A stretch of 43,179 nt of DNA, from contig PWEK01000005.1 of assembly GCA_003553445.1 (NCBI GenBank), positions 1 to 43,179 of the forward strand, in the 5' to 3' direction. A model generated the notes under the pieces. The model saw nothing but the letters and a program-made list of their open reading frames with translations. It was not told where the DNA came from and did no database searches. Of this stretch, positions 1-7,583 are shown one piece after another (position 1 is the stretch's first letter; every line of letters starts with the position of its first letter). A program made the position numbers and the translations under genes. The stretch comes from Elusimicrobiota bacterium (lineage in GTDB: Bacteria; CG03; SLGR01).

Positions 1-2
1 AA

Positions 3-356
3 GCCGCGGCAACAGTTCTCGGCGGAGGAAGCGGTATGAGTCTTCAGATGGCTGCGCTTAGAGCTGTACTTGGAGTCGTTGGTCAAGATTTACAGAGAGG
101 TCTTACAATGGGTATGACTGCTGATCTGGAAGAAGGAGAAGAGTTGACCGGTGAACAGCAGGCTACTGCCGAAGCTGCTTCAAATATTGCCATGACAGCG
201 GTTGGCGGAGCTCTTCAGCCAACAATGCCCTTTAACAGCGCTCCGGTAATTGAAAGAGAAGGAGAAAGAGAAGAGGGGTTTTTGGGCGGAATAATGGGCA
301 ACGATGCATTAAATAATGCCCTTGATTTGGACTGGTGGACTTTCTGGAATAAATAA
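3..356 (+). CDS. Hypothetical protein, 3' end only (open at left edge)
   Basis: The reading frame is open from base 3, so the visible 117 codons are probably the C-terminal part of a longer protein; the internal ATG at 36 has no Shine-Dalgarno sequence and is unlikely to be the true start. The visible part begins with a small-residue stretch rich in Ala and Gly, passes through an acidic segment (EEGEELTGEQQ) and ends in an aromatic tail (DLDWWTFWNK). I recognise no family. Two hairpin terminators follow directly, so this is the last gene of its transcription unit and is separate from the envelope operon that follows. Confidence 0.6.
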   Translation, partial: AAATVLGGGSGMSLQMAALRAVLGVVGQDLQRGLTMGMTADLEEGEELTGEQQATAEAASNIAMTAVGGALQPTMPFNSAPVIEREGEREEGFLGGIMGNDALNNALDLDWWTFWNK

Positions 357-391
357 ATAAACACATAAATAAAACCTAATCTCCTAAGTTT

Positions 392-435
392 CTGTCGGTA
401 GCCGTACTACCCCTGCGGTTACCGGCAGTTTTTTT
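392..435 (+). terminator. Rho-independent terminator, first of a tandem pair
   Basis: A 12-base stem (392-403 with 417-428, two wobble-type positions) encloses a 13-base loop and is followed by seven T residues. It lies 36 bases after the stop of the upstream gene. Confidence 0.85.
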
Positions 436-459
436 AAATAAAACCTGCCTTATTATTAG

Positions 460-488
460 GTCCCGCGAAAGCGGGGCTGTTTTTTTTT
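460..488 (+). terminator. Rho-independent terminator, second of a tandem pair
   Basis: The stem CCCGC/GCGGG closes a GAAA tetraloop (462-475) and is followed a few bases later by a run of nine T residues (480-488). It backs up the terminator at 392-435. Confidence 0.85.
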
Positions 489-513
489 GAGAAATATTTG
501 CGAAAAATTTGAT

Positions 514-519
514 TATAAT
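514..519 (+). promoter_or_regulatory. Candidate -10 box of the envelope operon
   Basis: A perfect TATAAT lies just after the tandem terminators and about 90 bases before the likely start of the giant Ig-repeat protein. No good -35 box is visible at 16-18 bases, so the assignment rests on the -10 and on position. Confidence 0.4.
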
Positions 520-611
520 TTGATTCTTCCGTGTTTATATTAATATTGAAAGGGACAAATAGGAGACTTCGCATTGAAAAAAAAGAAAAGTTGTATTATC
601 AATTAAATGGA

Positions 612-3600
612 ATGTTTGAAATAAAGAAAGTGAAAAGTCATATAAAAAAGTTTTTTTTGGTTGCAAGCGCACTTCTCATCTGCAGGGCTTCTGCTTTAGC
701 GGCGGCATATATGGATATAGAAGTCAGCGATACCATGGTTACACAGACAGAGTCTTTCGAGGTTAGGGTAATAGCAAGAAATCAGGATGGGACAAAAGAT
801 GAAAACTGTTTTCACAGGGTTACCCTTGGTTCCGATGATGAAGAGGCGGATTTGCCATCAAGCGCTCATCTAGACGCGGGAGAGAGGACATTTAACGTAA
901 CATTAAACACTCCCGGAAGTAGAAAAATAACTGTTCATAATAATGATGACCCTACTATAGATTCTGCCGAGGAGACTTTTGATGTGATAAAATATGTTGA
1001 TTATTTCCATATTGAAGATATCGATAACCAGAACGCGGGGGAGGAGTTTTCAATAACTGTAACTGCAAGGCATAAAAATCATGGAAACGCCCTGACTTTT
1101 TCCGATCAGATATCAATTCAAAGTGATAACGCCGAAATTTCACCGGATGTTGTCAGCGGATCTGAGTTTAGCGAAGGCGAAGCCACATTTGAAGTAACTT
1201 TATACGGGGGAGATCCTGAGAACAGGGAGAACAGGATTACAATAACAAATACAGAAAGGTATGAAGACAACCCTTTCGCTACCGGAGAAAGCAATAAATT
1301 TAATGTGGTTCCCGGAGAGTACGAAAAGCTTGTACTTCTTATGCCCGGGGAGGAACTAACGCATGGTAAAAGAAGCGGGGACCGAAAAGAAGGGGATCCT
1401 GAAAAAGTGACTGCAGGGCATCTGATTGACGGGGTGGAGGTAAGGGCGGTGGATGAGTATTTTAATCCTGTAACTTCAGGCCCCTACCCTGAGATTGAGT
1501 TTATTACAACTGATGAGCATTTGGAGGTTTCTTTACCCGAACCTTTTGAAATGGATTCTAATAAGGCGGTATTTGACGGTATAAGGCTTTGTGAGTCTGC
1601 CTCAAACAGGAGGCTGACGATCAGGGATACAGAAGATACCGGGATAGAAGATGAGAGCTGGGTGGAAGTAAAATCCGGGGGTTTAAGCTATTTTGATATA
1701 AGCCATATCGGCACTCAAAATACGGTTACTCGTTTTACGGTTGAGATAGTGGCACGTGATTTATATGACAATCGGGTGGAGGGATATGATGCCCAAGTTT
1801 CTTTGAAAAATAAGGATTTCGGGCCTGACTGTATTGATCCTAACTATGTTTATTTTGATGATGGGGTATGGGGCGGGTCGGTGCAGATTACTCGTCAGGC
1901 AGGCGGGGGTACCCATATTACCGTTGACAGCGGTACGGGAGTTTCCGATGACAGCAATGAATTTATTGTTGAACCCGGTTCTTTCTCTCAACTTCTTTTG
2001 GTTTTACCCGGGGAAACACACACGCCGGGAGTACCTCCGGGGATAGTAGGTAATGCTGAAGTTCTTACAGCCGGAGAAAAAACAACGGTAACAGTAAAGG
2101 CAACTGATGATATGTTTAACACTATCGGTGGGGGAGAAGTTGTGGTGCCGGCTTCATTTGAAGTATCAAACGGTTATTATGTTTCTGAAGATGAAGGAGA
2201 ACCATTAGAGAACTGGGGGGGGCGTGAGTATGAAATAAAGTTCAGGACTGCTGGAAATCTCAGGATGCATGCTTATACCGGATCTTATGATTCTGACGAA
2301 AGAGAAATAAGGGTAGAGCCTGGGGAGTATGAGAACCTGGTTCTTGTGGGCCCCGGGGAATCCCTGGATCCGGGAGGATACCAGAGCAACGGAAAGCTAG
2401 GAGAGATGGATGACTGGATGGCCGGGCAGGATTATTATCTCGAAGTGGCTGCTACTGACGAATACTGGAATCCGATTGATCACTCCTATCCGGATTTTGT
2501 TTTTGATGCAAGCGTCGGTGGGATTTTTCTGCCGCAGGGAGAACAGAAAATGAGCAGTGGACATGTTGAAAATTATCTGTCTTCTGCCACGGCGCTCGGG
2601 ACGCATACTATTGAAGTAGAGGATGTAGATGATAGCAGCAGACAGGATGACATCAATATTACGGTTATATCAGGTCCTGTTGACCATTATGAGGTTAATG
2701 TAGACAGGCCGGAGATAAATAAAGATGCCGGGGAGCCCTTTAATGTTGAAGTAAAAGCAAAAGACAGGTTTGGTAATGTTAATGAGTATTTTGACGGGGA
2801 CGGGGAGCTCCTTTTGATTAAAGGCTCTCATTATTACGGCGGAGAAAAATACGGTCCTGTCGATATTAGTTTTTCCGGTGGGGAATGGAGCGGGCAGTTT
2901 ACTTCTGACATAGCGCAGGAGGATCTTTTCGTAAGATGTCGCGATGATAAGGGCAAATACGGAGACAGCGAGGAGTTTACGGTGGAGCCCGGCTCATATG
3001 ATGACCTTCTTCTTCTCTTTCCCGGGCAAAGTCATACGCCGGCAGTTTTTCCGGGAAAAACCGGAAGCGCTACTCCTTCTACAGCGGGGGAATATGTTTC
3101 AGTAAAGGTTTTGGCAGTTGATGAGTATTTTAACAAGGCCGGGAATAATCAGCCTAGAGTTAGACTTAGAAGTGACAGGCATGCGAGTTTCAGTCCGGAT
3201 AGCATGCTGGTTGATTCCACCGGGAAAGCGGAATTTAACGCGTTATTCAGGGAAGCGGGAACTCATATTGTAACCGCCAGCGATGTAAATGATGAGGATA
3301 CAAATAATACGGATGAAATAACCATAGAGCCGGGGGATTACAGCATGCTTCAAATAATACTGCCGGGTGAAATTCCCAGGCCCGGAAGCAATTTTCCGGA
3401 TGGAAAAGAGGGTTCTCCGGTGGATCAGGTCGCGGGTCTTTCTTTCGATGTGGTGGTAAAAGCGGTAGATAGTTACTGGAACAGGACATCTTATAATGGT
3501 GGAAATGTCGAGCTGAAGGCATATGAGGAAGGTGAAGAGGTAGAGATAGGAAGCCTTGATAATGATAGGCCGTTTGTTGACGGCGCTACCTCGTTTGACG

Positions 3601-6233
3601 GAATATTTTTATCTGAAGGGGAAGATATTGAGATGATTGTTCGGGATACGGATGATCTTAATAAAAATCCAAATTCTTCATCATTGGATGTCAGGTCTGG
3701 AAATTATTATCTAATAGACACGCCGGAAGAGATAACTGCCGGCGAGGATTTTACAGTAGATATACAGCAGATTGACCACCAGACCGATGAACCGGATACT
3801 GATGCTAATCATGAAGTTGAATTCGAGGTGTACAGGTCGGATTATTCTTCCGATGTGCATGGAGAGCTTGGAATCAGGACCGCAAATCTTTCCGAAGGGA
3901 CCCTGTCTGTAACGAATCAGCGCTACGACCATGTAGAGGATATAAGAATAAGGATTTCGGATTCGTTCGGCAGGCAGGCATACAGTGATCGAATAAGCGT
4001 GGTTCCTTCCGGGCTCAAATATGTGGTGACAGCTCCGACTGAGACTGCCGTAGGGCCTCCTAATAAGTTTAATATTGATATAGAGCTAAGAGACAGCGGC
4101 ACCGATAATGTAATAAGAACATTAGACAGTTATGTTAACCCGGTTTCCCTTTCTTATGACCTGGCGGCAGAGGCTGAACCAGTAGAAGGCGGGGGTGATT
4201 ATGAGGTTGCATCTACGAGCATGATAGAGGGAAGAGCCAGCGTAAGAACATCTTATACGAAGGCGGAATCCATAATTATAAGGGTTGAAGACAGCCAGGA
4301 TAACTCAGGGCAGTCCAATGTGATTAATTTTGTGCCTGACGGTTATCAGAAATTACAGTTAATATGTCCCGGAGAGACCCCCCACCAGGGCTCTACAACC
4401 GAAACCGGCAAGACAGGAGAGCCGGATAGACAGGATCCGGGTAGGCCTTTTCATGTTGAAGTCAGAGCGGTTGACAGGTACTGGAATCTCTGTGATTTTT
4501 ATACAGGGGGAAAAGTTGAGTTGGATGTTGACGGGGGAGATTTGCATATAGAGTCTGTTTCAAACAGTGAACATGAGTTTGAAAACGGAAGGGTGACATT
4601 TAATATTTCTCTTACAAATCCGGGTGATACGGATGCAATAAGAAAGCTGACCGCCAGTGACGGAGATGACAGGTTTAAATCTCCGCAGACTTCCGAGGTT
4701 CCTGTAAGCGGCACTTTTTACGAGGTCAGGGCACCGAGCGAAGCGGTGGCGGGCGAGAATTTTGAAATGGAAGTAGAGCTACTCGATGTTGAAGGTAAGA
4801 GAATGAGTAATGTTTCCAACAACCTTTATTTTAGGGCTTTGAAAACAAACTATGAAGATGCAACCGGAGAACTGGCCTCGGGGTCGGGGTTTTTAAACAG
4901 CGGAATTTATTCATACGGTCTCCAGAGATATGCATATTCGGAAGATATCATTATTAAAGTTGAGGATGACTACGGCAGGAAAGCTTACAGTGACGTAATA
5001 GAGGTCAGGGCGGATCCTTCAAAACTGAAGCTGGATGCCGGTATTTCTCATGATTCGCTTAGAGCGGGAGAAGATTTCCATATTGATTTCGAGTTGATAG
5101 ACACCAACACATCAAACCTTGTGAGAAATATGGACAGGGAGATATATGTAATGGTGTATCCTTCAGATGTTTCAAGCGTGCCGGATTATGAAGATGCTCC
5201 ATTAAAGAGAAAGATTACTACCGATGAGGGTATTGCCCGGGCTAGGTTCAGCGGGTATGAGAGGTCCGAAATTATTGAGATAAAATACTGGGATTCTCAA
5301 AAGCCGGAAGATGTTAGTTATATTCGGAATATATTGGTAGAACCCGGAGAGGTGGCTAAAATAGATGTATTACATAAATCCTGGGTGGAACCTTCCGAGA
5401 ATGAGGTCTTTGTATTTGCTTATCCTATGGATAGCTATGAAAATAAAATTACTGAAAAGCCGGTTGAGTTTTCAGTTGTGGAAGGGGGGGGAAGTTTTGA
5501 ATCAAACCAGGTTAAGAGCTCCGGCGGCGGTGTGGCTGAGGGGGTTCTGAATGTGGACGATTATGCTGAAGGAGAAATACTTATCAGGATTGCTGCCGGA
5601 AATGTTATAAGAAGAAGAACCATCAAGGTGTATGATATTCCTGATATTGAAATAACAGATGACAGGGGCCTTCTGATAAGGAAAGACCGTGATATATATG
5701 CTAAGCCGGACAGTAAGATCACCCTGGATTTTTCGAGAGATTGCAGAATAGAAGGTTCAAGAAAAATATATTACAGAATCAATAACGGGGAAGAGAAACC
5801 TTTTTCTGAGCCCTTTTCAATAGATGAAATAGGAAAGCATGTCATTGAGTATTATTATATTATCGAATCTTCCGAGACTGAAACAGAGCATGAAAGGGAA
5901 GGCACCGTTTATGTTTATATAACCAATACCGTGGAAGAGGAGATTGTAAATTACCCGAATCCATTCAGCGCCGGAAGGGAAGAAACATTTATTGAATATT
6001 CATTAATGGAGAGCTCTGATGTTGAGATTACAATTTACAACCTTGTTGGAGAAGAGGTATGGAGCAGGGATTTTGTTGGGGGAGAAATGGGCGCAAGGAA
6101 GGGGATTAATATAGTTGAATGGGACGGAAGAAACAAAAGTTCGTCAGTGGTTGGAAACGGGGGATATATCTGCAGGGTCTATGTATCGAAAACGGGTGAC
6201 TATTTTATAAGAAAAATAGCGGTGGTGAAATAA
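612..6233 (+). CDS. Giant secreted Ig-repeat protein with C-terminal FlgD-like/T9SS-like domain
   Basis: From the ATG at 612 the protein has 1873 residues and starts with a signal peptide (two Lys-rich patches, then FFLVASALLI). The same frame is open from a GTG at 531, but that start puts 27 extra residues before the signal. The body is a string of about 15 beta-sandwich, Ig-like domains. Six copies of a linker of the type VEPGxYxxLxLxxPGE followed by AVDxYxN are visible, beginning at 1305, 1968, 2313, 2982, 3324 and 4332, with a degenerate seventh at 5337. The last roughly 95 residues start with NYPNPF, contain NIVEWDGRN, and end in RKIAVVK, which is the FlgD-like Ig or type 9 secretion C-terminal domain pattern. 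It is probably displayed on the surface or secreted. It heads an operon with a barrel protein, a TPR protein and an ExbBD/TonB motor. Ligand and partner are unknown. Confidence 0.85.
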   Translation: MFEIKKVKSHIKKFFLVASALLICRASALAAAYMDIEVSDTMVTQTESFEVRVIARNQDGTKDENCFHRVTLGSDDEEADLPSSAHLDAGERTFNVTLNTPGSRKITVHNNDDPTIDSAEETFDVIKYVDYFHIEDIDNQNAGEEFSITVTARHKNHGNALTFSDQISIQSDNAEISPDVVSGSEFSEGEATFEVTLYGGDPENRENRITITNTERYEDNPFATGESNKFNVVPGEYEKLVLLMPGEELTHGKRSGDRKEGDPEKVTAGHLIDGVEVRAVDEYFNPVTSGPYPEIEFITTDEHLEVSLPEPFEMDSNKAVFDGIRLCESASNRRLTIRDTEDTGIEDESWVEVKSGGLSYFDISHIGTQNTVTRFTVEIVARDLYDNRVEGYDAQVSLKNKDFGPDCIDPNYVYFDDGVWGGSVQITRQAGGGTHITVDSGTGVSDDSNEFIVEPGSFSQLLLVLPGETHTPGVPPGIVGNAEVLTAGEKTTVTVKATDDMFNTIGGGEVVVPASFEVSNGYYVSEDEGEPLENWGGREYEIKFRTAGNLRMHAYTGSYDSDEREIRVEPGEYENLVLVGPGESLDPGGYQSNGKLGEMDDWMAGQDYYLEVAATDEYWNPIDHSYPDFVFDASVGGIFLPQGEQKMSSGHVENYLSSATALGTHTIEVEDVDDSSRQDDINITVISGPVDHYEVNVDRPEINKDAGEPFNVEVKAKDRFGNVNEYFDGDGELLLIKGSHYYGGEKYGPVDISFSGGEWSGQFTSDIAQEDLFVRCRDDKGKYGDSEEFTVEPGSYDDLLLLFPGQSHTPAVFPGKTGSATPSTAGEYVSVKVLAVDEYFNKAGNNQPRVRLRSDRHASFSPDSMLVDSTGKAEFNALFREAGTHIVTASDVNDEDTNNTDEITIEPGDYSMLQIILPGEIPRPGSNFPDGKEGSPVDQVAGLSFDVVVKAVDSYWNRTSYNGGNVELKAYEEGEEVEIGSLDNDRPFVDGATSFDGIFLSEGEDIEMIVRDTDDLNKNPNSSSLDVRSGNYYLIDTPEEITAGEDFTVDIQQIDHQTDEPDTDANHEVEFEVYRSDYSSDVHGELGIRTANLSEGTLSVTNQRYDHVEDIRIRISDSFGRQAYSDRISVVPSGLKYVVTAPTETAVGPPNKFNIDIELRDSGTDNVIRTLDSYVNPVSLSYDLAAEAEPVEGGGDYEVASTSMIEGRASVRTSYTKAESIIIRVEDSQDNSGQSNVINFVPDGYQKLQLICPGETPHQGSTTETGKTGEPDRQDPGRPFHVEVRAVDRYWNLCDFYTGGKVELDVDGGDLHIESVSNSEHEFENGRVTFNISLTNPGDTDAIRKLTASDGDDRFKSPQTSEVPVSGTFYEVRAPSEAVAGENFEMEVELLDVEGKRMSNVSNNLYFRALKTNYEDATGELASGSGFLNSGIYSYGLQRYAYSEDIIIKVEDDYGRKAYSDVIEVRADPSKLKLDAGISHDSLRAGEDFHIDFELIDTNTSNLVRNMDREIYVMVYPSDVSSVPDYEDAPLKRKITTDEGIARARFSGYERSEIIEIKYWDSQKPEDVSYIRNILVEPGEVAKIDVLHKSWVEPSENEVFVFAYPMDSYENKITEKPVEFSVVEGGGSFESNQVKSSGGGVAEGVLNVDDYAEGEILIRIAAGNVIRRRTIKVYDIPDIEITDDRGLLIRKDRDIYAKPDSKITLDFSRDCRIEGSRKIYYRINNGEEKPFSEPFSIDEIGKHVIEYYYIIESSETETEHEREGTVYVYITNTVEEEIVNYPNPFSAGREETFIEYSLMESSDVEITIYNLVGEEVWSRDFVGGEMGARKGINIVEWDGRNKSSSVVGNGGYICRVYVSKTGDYFIRKIAVVK

Positions 6234-6234
6234 A

Positions 6235-7545
6235 TTGAGAAAGAATTTTAAAATATTATTTTTACTGATTGCGGTGGTTTTTACTGTATCCCGTTCGGGA
6301 GAGGTAACTGCAGGCTCTTTCGGGCAGTCGTCAGATTATCTAAGGTACGGTGTCGGAGCCAGGTCTTTGGCCATGGGAGGAGCATATGTAGCCCTTGCGG
6401 ATGATCCAACTGCTGCATACTGGAATCCGGCTTCGTTAACGCTTTCTAACGGTTATCAGATGCTTTCAATGCATGCGCCGTTTTTTTATGATACAAGCCT
6501 TAATTATATCGGTTATGTTCATCCTTTCGGGAGAAATTTACGGGTTTCAGCGGCTAATGTGTTTTTGTTTTCCGGGGGATACGAAAAAAGAAGCTATGTC
6601 AATGAAATTATTGAAGATGACCTGAATATAATGAAAAACACCTCAATAATTTCTCTGGCATATAATCTTCGGGATCTGGCGGGGAGAAACAGTGAATTGA
6701 GAAAAGTCTCTCTTGGCGCAAGCTTTAAGCTGGCTCACGAAGATATAATGGAATATACAGGCACTGGATACGGGGCGGATTTCGGTATTATTTACAGGCC
6801 CATTGAGTTGATAAACGTGGGTTTTTCGGTCCAGAACGCAATAAGGCCCAGTATTGTTCTTGTTGAATCGGACAATGAATATAATACTAATTTCAGGCTA
6901 GGGACTTCTCTGAGAACTCCGGGTGATTCTTTAAGGCTGAACGTTGATATGAATAAGATGCTTGATCAGGATACGTATTATTGTATTGGGGCTGAATACT
7001 GCATTATTGAAAGAATTTTTCTGAGAGCAGGATTTAATCATAAGAATTCGCTTACATACGGGATTGGGTTAAGGGATGATACGATCATTCCCTTTAATTT
7101 TAATTACTCGTTCAGCGATCATAAGTTGGGGGGCCTTCACAGAATGGGCATGATGATTGAGTTTGGAAATATATATACGGCTAGTGCGAAGGCTCTCGTT
7201 GACAAGCCTTCCGGCGTTTATGAATTAAGAGGGATTGATAATGAAATAAGGTTCAGTTTATCCTGCGCCGACTTTGATATAGAAAAATGGAAATTTTTAA
7301 TCGTTAACGATGAATCAGAGAAGATTAGAGAATATTCCGGAAGATCGACGCCCCCGGAATTCATTAAGTGGGATGTAAATGATTCTTACGGAAGGCCGGT
7401 ACTTCCGGGAGATTACGAGTATATTTTCAAGGTTGTTTATGGTGATGGTGAAAAGTGGATTTCAGAAAATCCGCTTACTTTAAAACACCCCGGGTTTAAA
7501 GGGCTGGATAACCAATATTTGGATTTTAAGCTCAAGTTGGATTAG
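6235..7545 (+). CDS. PorV/PorQ-family outer-membrane barrel with C-terminal FlgD-like domain
   Basis: The TTG start lies two bases after the preceding stop and opens a signal peptide (RKNFKILFLLIAVVFTV). Directly after the signal comes the family hallmark GARSLAMGGAYVALADDP followed by AAYWNPA, as in PorV/PorQ/UPF0164 proteins related to FadL-type barrels. Residues from about 30 to 330 show alternating amphipathic strands. The last roughly 100 residues form a FlgD-like Ig domain (IEKWKFLIVND, IKWDVNDSYGRPVLPGDYEY). In type 9 systems PorV shuttles secreted substrates and binds their C-terminal domain. The protein encoded just upstream ends in such a domain, so a carrier role is a reasonable inference but not shown. 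It is 436 residues long. Confidence 0.8.
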   Translation: MRKNFKILFLLIAVVFTVSRSGEVTAGSFGQSSDYLRYGVGARSLAMGGAYVALADDPTAAYWNPASLTLSNGYQMLSMHAPFFYDTSLNYIGYVHPFGRNLRVSAANVFLFSGGYEKRSYVNEIIEDDLNIMKNTSIISLAYNLRDLAGRNSELRKVSLGASFKLAHEDIMEYTGTGYGADFGIIYRPIELINVGFSVQNAIRPSIVLVESDNEYNTNFRLGTSLRTPGDSLRLNVDMNKMLDQDTYYCIGAEYCIIERIFLRAGFNHKNSLTYGIGLRDDTIIPFNFNYSFSDHKLGGLHRMGMMIEFGNIYTASAKALVDKPSGVYELRGIDNEIRFSLSCADFDIEKWKFLIVNDESEKIREYSGRSTPPEFIKWDVNDSYGRPVLPGDYEYIFKVVYGDGEKWISENPLTLKHPGFKGLDNQYLDFKLKLD

Positions 7546-7583
7546 TTTTAAGTTGTTAGAAAAAAGCAAAAAAGGCAGTCATT

